From NCBI GenBank assembly GCA_011947345.1, contig JAAVTG010000193.1:1-50603 (forward strand): a stretch of DNA of 50,603 nucleotides, in the 5' to 3' direction. Of this stretch, positions 10,280-21,700 are shown piece after piece. The notes under the pieces are model-generated. The model had not been told where the DNA came from and did not search any database. It worked only from the letters and a program-made list of their open reading frames with translations. Positions within the stretch are counted from its first letter, which is position 1. The number at the start of each line of letters is the position of its first letter. The translations under genes and the position numbers were made by a program. The DNA is from Phytophthora quininea (lineage: Eukaryota; Oomycota; Peronosporomycetes; Peronosporales; Peronosporaceae).

Positions 10280-11950
10280 GGTATGCAGGGCGTGGCTGGT
10301 GGTGAGTGGGTTAGCGCCAGAACAAGCAGACACCTTTCGGGTCAAGACGTAGTCGACAGTACATGGAGCGCGGGGCACGCCATACTTCGTCGTCATCTCC
10401 CACACGGCTTGAAGCGTGGTGATTCTTGGTCAAACTCTTGGTGGGGGTGGATCCGTTATCATCGCTCTTGATCATCACTTCAGCAGAGAGCTTGTTGGAC
10501 TGCGGGAGCGGTAACAGACGCCTCAGCAGACATGGAGGCGTCTTGGTCGGAGCCGGGAAATGGTGCTGCCACGAGATCCAGCTGGTCGTCGCTGGATGGT
10601 CTACCCTGGGTACATCTCATGATAATGACATGCCATTAGTTTACGGACCTCACTGGCAGAGCTGCGGACAGCGCCGTGGACAGCGCTGCGCTGCGGTGTG
10701 TTCACACAGCGAGGGCTCGTAGGTGAGCCACTTACTCACCTTCATTTGTGTACTGTTAGACGAAGCAAGATGTGGTGACACAATCCGAAGCTGGAGCCTG
10801 GAGGACAAGCTGCTGCCTCAGAATGTATCGGAGGATCTGACTTCACGTCACCCGAGAGTGTCAAAAGCAGAACGAACAGGACGAGGACGATTGCCTGAAG
10901 GACGTGCCGCTGAAAAGCGAAGAAGGTCACAGGGTGAGCGACAGTCTCGTGCTGTGCTCTGTGCTGGTGATGGCATCTGGCATGCGGCTTATGTCGGAGA
11001 AGTACGGAAGAGTGATGACATTCACTGAGATTTGGCTGGGGCGGCAATGAAGTCACGCACGACGCGCCGAATGCGTTGGAAAAACTGTTGAAGAGTATGA
11101 CGCACGTGTTGTTCTAGACCGCAACGCAGAGTTTGCTGTACAGCCAGACGTCGGGCGGCGCTGAAACGGGTGTCGTCAAAATACCTGCGAGAGCTGTAGC
11201 GGATTCTGTGGGACGACGAGGACGCGTGCGAGAGCGGATTGTTCGGCTTGGCTGTCGATGCGGTTACCAGAAACTAGTTCGAGACTTTCTGCGCGCGTCA
11301 ATGTTGTTTGAGGCTGCCAGCGCGGCAAAATGCTGCAATTCGCGAGACACAATGATCGCTAATTGCGTGATGCGTACGCACTCGCACCGCGAGACTGAGG
11401 CTTTGGTGGCGCATGAAAGTGCTGTTGCTGTGCAGCCCGAACAATCTTGCTGGAGCTGTCCTCTCCGAAGAAGTTTGCTGCAGCACCGTGCAAGTCTTAG
11501 TTCTGTTTTGAATTATGCCTGTGATCAGCTGGCGTACCAAGGCAAGGGCGAGCCAAATGCCGTGCATCAGAGCTTCGGGGCGCTGCCCACACTGACGGTG
11601 AACTGCCTTTCGAAGTCGTGGTCCTGCCTTTCGGCGGCTACCTGGTGTAAGATGAACGTGAAGAGCAAGATCGTCGTGGAGCACTTGCAGATAATCCTGT
11701 AGCTGAGTTTTGCGTCCCTGGTGTCGGCGTACTATGCGTTCGTACTTCGACGTAGAGAATGACACCACTGACAGCGCGGTGGTGAAGGGCGAGGACGCCT
11801 GGTGTGTACAGTTGCTGCGCCATCGTCAGCGCTTTTCTCCAATGTGGCATTGGATGTGTACTCTCAAACCTTGCAAGAGGACGCCAAGCTGCCATCTGAA
11901 AGTGGAGAAGCTTTACCGCTTGGCCAACACCAAGTGGTGAACTGATGCGT
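10280..11950. other. Decayed, probably coding-derived segment of unknown origin, left arm
   Basis: Plus-strand translations show plausible protein fragments in different frames: one at about 10870-11040 containing DSLVLCSVLVMASGMRLM, and one ending in WCVQLLRHRQRF at 11710-11940. No family is recognised and stops are frequent. The counterpart is 28062-29730 on the opposite strand. Confidence 0.4.
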
Positions 11951-11952
11951 GG

Positions 11953-14128
11953 TTATATATAACTACAATGAGAAGACAATTGACAGCGACAAAAATCAAA
12001 GTTGTATTCACTCGGGAAGCTGGAGTTCGGCGATGGGCGTAATTGAATTGTTTTTGCGACGACGAATATTGAAGGGGCCTCGCCGACTGAAGCTGCTGCT
12101 ACCAGCTCCAGCGCATGGCGAACGCTGGGTGTTGCTATACTAAAGGCATCGCGGAAGTGCAGCGCAGCAAAGCACTCAACATGGTAACCGCGCTGACACT
12201 CAGTGCATCCCCACCGTGACCGAAGGCGCATTCCCCGCATACTGCACAGCATGCAGTACAACTGACCGCTGGAGTGCTCAGTTGAGTTCGGCGTGAGAAT
12301 ATGACGGCTGCTGTCAACACCGACAGTTGCTGCTACCGATGCTGTTGGAGATCTTCGCTTTGCAGCTCTCTTCTTTGTCAGCTCCGACGCTGTCATCGCT
12401 TCAGCAATGCGCCGCTTGAACTCGCGAAGGGTGATGTCGCGTACTCCGGTAGGTTTGACGTGGCGGTAGAGCGCGAACGCGTTGATCACACAGATGTCTA
12501 ATGCCCAGGTAAAGACCGACATTGACAGCCTTGCCTCCTTCCTTCGTGTGGGGTTGGTGCTCCGAAGTTGATCCACGCGGTCAACGGCGTTCATCGCCAG
12601 ATTATATGCGCCAATGATTGCAGGGACCATGAACGTCGTTCTGTGCAGCATCTCGTTCCCAGTCCAACGTCGAATGGGGCACAACCCGTGGCAACATGCA
12701 GCAGCACGTGGGTCGGAGCTGGATAGCCATCGCTCAGGAACAGTGTCCACCAAATCATTGCAATAAAAGATCACAACTTTTTGTCTTTGAAGACTACAAA
12801 TCCGGCGTTGGTCGCGACCGAAACAGGACCGATGTATGTCGATCTAGATGCTTTTGGCAGACGTTGTTGACGGCGTTTGTGTTCTTCCTCTTGTTCCTTC
12901 CAATGCGGGTGCGGGTCCACAGCGGCCACCAGCTCCCATGACCCTCGCTCCATTGCTGCCACCCGTGTTACCGACTTTTTAGCTCTATCTTGTTCCACCT
13001 GTCCACCAGGTTCAAACGCACTGTCCCCAGCAGACGAGTTTCATTGTCTGTGAACCGCTTCAAACCACTTGCAAGAAAATGGCGGGTGTAGAAATTATCG
13101 CTCACCATGAGCCGGTGACCAAAAGGCGACAGACGAGCTCGAGTTTGGTGGCCCATCATGGCTACCCATAGCTGGGAAGCACTTCCAGGCTTTATATGAA
13201 TGTCTTCGTGCTCGAGGGTGTTGCGAAGCGGAGTCCTTAACGCAGGAAAGGTGGTCGTATAGCGACCTGGTGGCGTGGAAGGCATCGAGTTGCCCGAACC
13301 GTTGTCCCAAATGCTGTGGACGTACAAAGACTTCCAACCCACGACTGCGTAGAACCTCAATGCGTACTTGTCGGGTTTCGACGGAAGATACGACTTCGCC
13401 TTTGTCCTTGCTTTCGTCCGAATACTGTTTTCGTCTAAACTGCTGGCTCCGTATGGAACAGCGAGTTTTGCGAATTTTTTGGATGTGTTTCAGAAGCGTG
13501 CGGCAGTTCCACAACGGATCCTTCGCCATCGCCGTCTCTGAAGCAACGTCAGCTGGGTGGATCTTGAGTTTGCTTCGAATATCTTGGAAACGATTCCTGG
13601 GCATCGTTTCGGCGAAATCATCACTACCCAGAAACCGTTTGGTGCTCCAGAACTCGGAAATTTCGTTCAGAGCTGTAATACTCATGGCGAGCTCCAGGCC
13701 AATGTAGGCATCCATCTCGCTCTCGGTAACGTCTTGTAGTCCGCATGTGGTCATTGCTTCATTGGTCCAGCGCCGCAAAGAAGTCTTGAAATTCTCCGTG
13801 AAAAATAGACCGAAAAGGCCCATCTCGCCTCTTTGTGTGTACGCCCTGCGTATATTTTCCTCCTGAAGTAGGATGAGCCCGCTCTCCGCGATCAACGATT
13901 CAATGTATGCATTGGAGTCCAAGCGCCTACCCGGATTTGCCATCGATGGGCCGGTATCGGCATCAGTTTCGTCGAAATGTCCCCTACCTCATGAACGATG
14001 GTTTCTCCAGCATCGTCCTGGGCTACTGCTGCCAAAAGTGATGCAATCTCCATCGTGAAACTTTGGGAATGGGGACTGTGGAAAGCAGGAAAAACGTTTC
14101 GTAAACCACTCGACCTTGAATTGATCAT
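11953..14128 (-). pseudogene. piggyBac-family (DDE_Tnp_1_7) transposase, nearly full length with frame breaks
   Basis: Cut-and-paste transposase for TTAA elements. Order: an N-terminal helical region (SEMDAYIGLELAMSI, STKRFLGSDDFAETMPRNRF), then the three catalytic Asp regions. The first Asp is in SLDENSI followed by KSYLPSKPDKYALRFYAV (codon 13433-13435). The second is in MVSDNFYTRHFL followed by LLGTVRLN (codon 13097-13099). The third is in NAVDRVDQLR (codons 12580-12582 and 12571-12573). The C-terminus has a cross-brace Cys/His domain, CMLCSM...GCTECQRGYHVEC, known in this family to bind the element ends. Translation shifts frame near the A6 run at about 13460 and again near 12970-13000; the stop is at 11953-11955. 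All catalytic residues are present, so a sequence correction or a source element elsewhere could be active. Confidence 0.85.
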
Positions 14129-14386
14129 GCGCTCTCTCTACTTACAACGCCACTCTGTATCACTCTACCTCGGAGACAGCATCAGGTTGTGTGTGCACAC
14201 ATACAAGCGGCAATGTCGAATTGTCGCATGGAGTACAGGCAGCAATGTCGACGAGTAGTGCTGTGCGAGTAGCGTGTTCACGGCTAGCAATGTGGCGCTC
14301 CAGGTAAGGACGGTGTCGCCGACACATAATGTAGTTTGTGGTAGTACTGTAGTATAGTAATGTGTTATTGAAATGGTCTAGGCTGT

Positions 14387-15061
14387 CTATACGCTTTCTT
14401 CAGCGAGTAGTGGTGGCGAGCCGGGATTGGAATTCCTTTCGAGACCTCCGGGTGCTGCATCTCGACGAACGATGTAGAGCCCACCGCTAATAACTCCACC
14501 TATCAGTGTCGCCACCATTGGGATCCAAATGTAGTAGTACGAGTCCATTGAGAAGACCTGGTGGTAACCGACAATGTACATGAACAAGCGAGGCCAAAGT
14601 CATGGTTTGGAGTCGTGCCCAGCGCCGATATGGACATGAAGCAGCGCAATATGTCGCTGACCAGCAGCGTCAGAGCGAACGGGGCCCCCTTCTTCCCTGG
14701 CCAACAATCGCGTGCGTCCTTGGTGAAGTGCTTGTGCATGGGTCCTCACACAGAATCCTCTGGTAGTCGAGCACGTAAATCAACGCTGCAGCCACAAAGA
14801 CCCCCAGCACCTGCTGCGAACCAAGTAGCCGGGTACTTTCCACCACGACAGGCGGTCACACATTGCGCCGGTGATGGTGATGCCCGAGATGCGGTGTGCG
14901 CCGCTGACGTTGTCGCCGATGAACGTGCCGACCATCAGGGCCACGCCCCAGGTGACGCACGTCGTCATTGTGTCGCCGTACTGTCCGTTTCGGAGGCTGT
15001 TCTGCTGGATGCCGGCCAGGCCGGAGGAGATGGCGACGGTCGTGGCCAGGTAATCAGTCAT
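14387..15061 (-). pseudogene. Aquaporin/aquaglyceroporin (MIP family) remnant, left copy
   Basis: Minus-strand translation shows MIP-channel landmarks in order, in changing frames. YLATTVAISSGLA comes first, then TWGVALMVGTFIGDNVSGAH, where NVSGAH normally precedes the first NPA box but here continues RISGITI. Next come WWKVPGYL, AGVFVAAALIYVLDYQRIL and TPNHDFGLA at the place of the second NPARD box. The tail is RLFMYIVGYHQVF and YYYIWIPMVATLIGGVISGGLY, with TAG close behind. Both pore motifs are damaged and several frame shifts are present, so no working channel is encoded. The tail to 14387 is intact here, whereas in the right arm it is cut at the deletion. Confidence 0.75.
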
Positions 15062-15673
15062 ACCCTCGCATTCTTGATGACGAAAGTGTTCTTCTTGCGT
15101 CTGGGAGCGGCGAGAACTTGTGCAGGCTCGTGGTCAAAGTGGACATGGCCGTCACTTCGAACCTCGAGGACAGAGAGATCCGAAGCCACGCCTTCTCACC
15201 GACACAACCCGATGCTCTCCACATCGACCGCCAATTGCCGCTTACACCGTGGTGGTCAGCGAGATCTTGTTGGCAGCAGGCATGGTGGCAGTGTGCACAC
15301 GGTGCAGCACCGACGGCAACAGGAATCTTGTCTTGCAGAGTTCCACAGTCACGAGCAGTGCACAGCGTGGTGTCGGCGGCAAGGTGGCGGCTTGATCGCT
15401 TGGTAGCTTGGTGGATAGGAAGTAAATCGAATAATGAGCAGCTAGCAGCGTTTGGCGCCGCATCAGCGTCGTTTGGTGCCGCATTGGCGCCATCACACAA
15501 CATCTTCGCGCCAAAATTCAAAAGCTATCGAGCACGTGCCGGCGCGCAAACCGCTGAGCTGCGTGGTTGAAGTCAGGCATGCACCAGTGCCAGTAGTCCT
15601 ACTACCAAGATAAGTAAGGAGAGGCCACGCAAACGGTCATCACAGTAAAACTCACCCGCAAGACGGTCTTCAA
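15062..15673. other. Inner part of left arm, no recognisable gene
   Basis: Contains a short direct-repeat stretch (GGCGCC with ACGACGC/ACGCTGC variants near 15450-15490) and open frames without recognisable family features. The same content is present inverted at 26372-26978. Confidence 0.4.
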
Positions 15674-15792
15674 CCACAAGATCAACCCGTAAATTCGACT
15701 TCAACCAGTGTTTTAGAAACGTTTTACAAGCGCGTTATGCAGCCACCACAGCTGTTACGAAGCGATTTACAGCCCGGTCGACCTCCGCACTT

Positions 15793-18700
15793 GTCGAATC
15801 CGTCGCGGTGGCCGCTGCCACTGCTGCCACCGCTACGACGACGCCGCGTACGGCTCCGTTGACCACCCCACCTGTCGAATCCGTCGCGGTGGCCGCTGCC
15901 ACTGCTGCCACCGCTACGACGACGCCGCGTACGGCTCCGTTGACCACCCCACCTGTCGAATCCGTCGCGGTGGCCGCTGCCACTGCTGCCACCGCTACGA
16001 CGACGCCGCGTACGGCTCCGTTGACCACCCCACCTGTCGAATCCGTCGCGGTGGCCGCTGCCACTGCTGCCACCGCTACGACGACGCCGCGTACGGCTCC
16101 GTTGACCACCCCACCTGTCGAATCCGTCGCGGTGGCCGCTGCCACTGCTGCCACCGCTACGACGACGCCGCGTACGGCTCCGTTGACCGCCCCACCTGTC
16201 GAATCCGTCGCGGTGGCCGCTGCCACTGCTGCCACCGCTACGACGACGCCGCGTACGGCTCCGTTGACCACCCCACCTGTCGAATCCGTCGCGGTGGCCG
16301 CTGCCACTGCTGCCACCGCTACGACGACGCCGCGTACGGCTCCGTTGACCACCCCACCTGTCGAATCCGTCGCGGTGGCCGCTGTCACTGCTGCCACCGC
16401 TACGACGACGCCGCGTACGGCTCCGTTGACCACCCCACCTGTCGAATCCGTCGCGGTGGCCGCTGCCACTGCTGCCACCGCTACGACGACGCCGCGTACG
16501 GCTCCGTTGACCACCCCACCTGTCGAATCCGTCGCGGTGGCCGCTGCCACTGCTGCCACCGCTACGACGACGCCGCGTACGGCTCCGTTGACCACCCCAC
16601 CTGTCGAATCCGTCGCGGTGGCCGCTGCCACTGCTGCCACCGCTACGACGACGCCGCGTACGGCTCCGTTGACCACCCCACCTGTCGAATCCGTCGCGGT
16701 GGCCGCTGCCACTGCTGCCACCGCTACGACGACGCCGCGTACGGCTCCGTTGACCACCCCACCTGTCGAATCCGTCGCGGTGGCCGCTGCCACTGCTGCC
16801 ACCGCTACGACGACGCCGCGTACGGCTCCGTTGACCACCCCACCTGTCGAATCCGTCGCGGTGGCCGCTGCCACTGCTGCCACCGCTACGACGACGCCGC
16901 GTACGGCTCCGTTGACCACCCCACCTGTCGAATCCGTCGCGGTGGCCGCTGCCACTGCTGCCACCGCTACGACGACGCCGCGTACGGCTCCGTTGACCAC
17001 CCCACCTGTCGAATCCGTCGCGGTGGCCGCTGCCACTGCTGCCACCGCTACGACGACGCCGCGTACGGCTCCGTTGACCACCCCACCTGTCGAATCCGTC
17101 GCGGTGGCCGCTGCCACTGCTGCCACCGCTACGACGACGCCGCGTACGGCTCCGTTGACCACCCCACCTGTCGAATCCGTCGCGGTGGCCGCTGCCACTG
17201 CTGCCACCGCTACGACGACGCCGCGTACGGCTCCGTTGACCACCCCACCTGTCGAATCCGTCGCGGTGGCCGCTGCCACTGCTGCCACCGCTACGACGAC
17301 GCCGCGTACGGCTCCGTTGACCACCCCACCTGTCGAATCCGTCGCGGTGGCCGCTGCCACTGCTGCCACCGCTACGACGACGCCGCGTACGGCTCCGTTG
17401 ACCACCCCACCTGTCGAATCCGTCGCGGTGGCCGCTGCCACTGCTGCCACCGCTACGACGACGCCGCGTACGGCTCCGTTGACCACCCCACCTGTCGAAT
17501 CCGTCGCGGTGGCCGCTGCCACTGCTGCCACCGCTACGACGACGCCGCGTACGGCTCCGTTGACCACCCCACCTGTCGAATCCGTCGCGGTGGCCGCTGC
17601 CACTGCTGCCACCGCTACGACGACGCCGCGTACGGCTCCGTTGACCACCCCACCTGTCGAATCCGTCGCGGTGGCCGCTGCCACTGCTGCCACCGCTACG
17701 ACGACGCCGCGTACGGCTCCGTTGACCACCCCACCTGTCGAATCCGTCGCGGTGGCCGCTGCCACTGCTGCCACCGCTACGACGACGCCGCGTACGGCTC
17801 CGTTGACCACCCCACCTGTCAGATCCGTCGCGGTGGCCGCTGCCACTGCTGCCACCGCTACGACGACGCCGCGTACGGCTCCGTTGACCACCCCACCTGT
17901 CGAATCCGTCGCGGTGGCCGCTGCCACTGCTGCCACCGCTACGACGACGCCGCGTACGGCTCCGTTGACCACCCCACCTGTCGAATCCGTCGCGGTGGCC
18001 GCTGCCACTGCTGCCACCGCTACGACGACGCCGCGTACGGCTCCGTTGACCACCCCACCTGTCGAATCCGTCGCGGTGGCCGCTGCCACTGCTGCCACCG
18101 CTACGACGACGCCGCGTACGGCTCCGTTGACCACCCCACCTGTCGAATCCGTCGCGGTGGCCGCTGCCACTGCTGCCACCGCTACGACGACGCCGCGTAC
18201 GGCTCCGTTGACCACCCCACCTGTCGAATCCGTCGCGGTGGCCGCTGCCACTGCTGCCACCGCTACGACGACGCCGCGTACGGCTCCGTTGACCACCCCA
18301 CCTGTCGAATCCGTCGCGGTGGCCGCTGCCACTGCTGCCACCGCTACGACGACGCCGCGTACGGCTCCGTTGACCACCCCACCTGTCGAATCCGTCGCGG
18401 TGGCCGCTGCCACTGCTGCCACCGCTACGACGACGCCGCGTACGGCTCCGTTGACCACCCCACCTGTCGAATCCGTCGCGGTGGCCGCTGCCACTGCTGC
18501 CACCGCTACGACGACGCCGCGTACGGCTCCGTTGACCACCCACCTGTCGAATCCGTCGCGGTGGCCGCTGCCACTGCTGCCACCGCTACGACGACGCCGC
18601 GTACGGCTCCGTTGACCACCCCACCTGTCGAATCCGTCGCGGTGGCCGCTGCCACTGCTGCCACCGCTACGACGACGCCGCGTACGGCTCCGTTGACCAC

Positions 18701-21700
18701 CCCACCTGTCGAATCCGTCGCGGTGGCCGCTGCCACTGCTGCCACCGCTACGACGACGCCGCGTACGGCTCCGTTGACCACCCCACCTGTCGAATCCGTC
18801 GCGGTGGCCGCTGCCACTGCTGCCACCGCTACGACGACGCCGCGTACGGCTCCGTTGACCACCCCACCTGTCGAATCCGTCGCGGTGGCCGCTGCCACTG
18901 CTGCCACCGCTACGACGACGCCGCGTACGGCTCCGTTGACCACCCCACCTGTCGAATCCGTCGCGGTGGCCGCTGCCACTGCTGCCACCGCTACGACGAC
19001 GCCGCGTACGGCTCCGTTGACCACCCCACCTGTCGAATCCGTCGCGGTGGCCGCTGCCACTGCTGCCACCGCTACGACGACGCCGCGTACGGCTCCGTTG
19101 ACCACCCCACCTGTCGAATCCGTCGCGGTGGCCGCTGCCACTGCTGCCACCGCTACGACGACGCCGCGTACGGCTCCGTTGACCACCCCACCTGTCGAAT
19201 CCGTCGCGGTGGCCGCTGCCACTGCTGCCACCGCTACGACGACGCCGCGTACGGCTCCGTTGACCACCCCACCTGTCGAATCCGTCGCGGTGGCCGCTGC
19301 CACTGCTGCCACCGCTACGACGACGCCGCGTACGGCTCCGTTGACCACCCCACCTGTCGAATCCGTCGCGGTGGCCGCTGCCACTGCTGCCACCGCTACG
19401 ACGACGCCGCGTACGGCTCCGTTGACCACCCCACCTGTCGAATCCGTCGCGGTGGCCGCTGCCACTGCTGCCACCGCTACGACGACGCCGCGTACGGCTC
19501 CGTTGACCACCCCACCTGTCGAATCCGTCGCGGTGGCCGCTGCCACTGCTGCCACCGCTACGACGACGCCGCGTACGGCTCCGTTGACCACCCCACCTGT
19601 CGAATCCGTCGCGGTGGCCGCTGCCACTGCTGCCACCGCTACGACGACGCCGCGTACGGCTCCGTTGACCGCCCCACCTGTCGAATCCGTCGCGGTGGCC
19701 GCTGCCACTGCTGCCACCGCTACGACGACGCCGCGTACGGCTCCGTTGACCACCCCACCTGTCGAATCCGTCGCGGTGGCCGCTGCCACTGCTGCCACCG
19801 CTACGACGACGCCGCGTACGGCTCCGTTGACCACCCCACCTGTCGAATCCGTCGCGGTGGCCGCTGCCACTGCTGCCACCGCTACGACGACGCCGCGTAC
19901 GGCTCCGTTGACCACCCCACCTGTCGAATCCGTCGCGGTGGCCGCTGCCACTGCTGCCACCGCTACGACGACGCCGCGTACGGCTCCGTTGACCACCCCA
20001 CCTGTCGAATCCGTCGCGGTGGCCGCTGCCACTGCTGCCACCGCTACGACGACGCCGCGTACGGCTCCGTTGACCACCCCACCTGTCGAATCCGTCGCGG
20101 TGGCCGCTGCCACTGCTGCCACCGCTACGACGACGCCGCGTACGGCTCCGTTGACCACCCCACCTGTCGAATCCGTCGCGGTGGCCGCTGCCACTGCTGC
20201 CACCGCTACGACGACGCCGCGTACGGCTCCGTTGACCACCCCACCTGTCGAATCCGTCGCGGTGGCCGCTGCCACTGCTGCCACCGCTACGACGACGCCG
20301 CGTACGGCTCCGTTGACCACCCCACCTGTCGAATCCGTCGCGGTGGCCGCTGCCACTGCTGCCACCGCTACGACGACGCCGCGTACGGCTCCGTTGACCA
20401 CCCCACCTGTCGAATCCGTCGCGGTGGCCGCTGCCACTGCTGCCACCGCTACGACGACGCCGCGTACGGCTCCGTTGACCACCCCACCTGTCGAATCCGT
20501 CGCGGTGGCCGCTGCCACTGCTGCCACCGCTACGACGACGCCGCGTACGGCTCCGTTGACCACCCCACCTGTCAGATCCGTCGCGGTGGCCGCTGCCACT
20601 GCTGCCACCGCTACGACGACGCCGCGTACGGCTCCGTTGACCACCCCACCTGTCAGAATCCGTCGCGGTGGCCGCTGCCACTGCTGCCACCGCTACGACG
20701 ACGCCGCGTACGGCTCCGTTGACCACCCCACCTGTCGAATCCGTCGCGGTGGCCGCTGCCACTGCTGCCACCGCTACGACGACGCCGCGTACGGCTCCGT
20801 TGACCACCCCACCTGTCAGAATCCGTCGCGGTGGCCGCTGCCACTGCTGCCACCGCTACGACGACGCCGCGTACGGCTCCGTTGACCACCCCACCTGTCA
20901 GATCCGTCGCGGTGGCCGCTGCCACTGCTGCCACCGCTACGACGACGCCGCGTACGGCTCCGTTGACCACCCCACCTGTCGAATCCGTCGCGGTGGCCGC
21001 TGCCACTGCTGCCACCGCTACGACGACGCCGCGTACGGCTCCGTTGACCACCCCACCTGTCGAATCCGTCGCGGTGGCCGCTGCCACTGCTGCCACCGCT
21101 ACGACGACGCCGCGTACGGCTCCGTTGACCACCCCACCTGTCGAATCCGTCGCGGTGGCCGCTGCCACTGCTGCCACCGCTACGACGACGCCGCGTACGG
21201 CTCCGTTGACCACCCCACCTGTCGAATCCGTCGCGGTGGCCGCTGCCACTGCTGCCACCGCTACGACGACGCCGCGTACGGCTCCGTTGACCACCCCACC
21301 TGTCGAATCCGTCGCGGTGGCCGCTGCCACTGCTGCCACCGCTACGACGACGCCGCGTACGGCTCCGTTGACCACCCCACCTGTCGAATCCGTCGCGGTG
21401 GCCGCTGCCACTGCTGCCACCGCTACGACGACGCCGCGTACGGCTCCGTTGACCACCCCACCTGTCGAATCCGTCGCGGTGGCCGCTGCCACTGCTGCCA
21501 CCGCTACGACGACGCCGCGTACGGCTCCGTTGACCACCCCACCTGTCGAATCCGTCGCGGTGGCCGCTGCCACTGCTGCCACCGCTACGACGACGCCGCG
21601 TACGGCTCCGTTGACCACCCCACCTGTCGAATCCGTCGCGGTGGCCGCTGCCACTGCTGCCACCGCTACGACGACGCCGCGTACGGCTCCGTTGACCACC

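Larger units (their letters stand above)
8506..15673. repeat. Left arm of the giant palindrome (7168 bp)
   Basis: Base 8506 pairs with 31500 and base 15673 with 26372 when this arm is compared with the reverse complement of 26372-31500. Translated segments are identical between arms over long stretches, for example 189 codons at 11133-11702 versus 28306-28875. Differences are rare substitutions, one- or two-base indels (such as two extra bases near 10100 here) and one block of about 2.03 kb (about 12390-14416) present only here. This arm therefore holds the longer copy. Confidence 0.92.
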
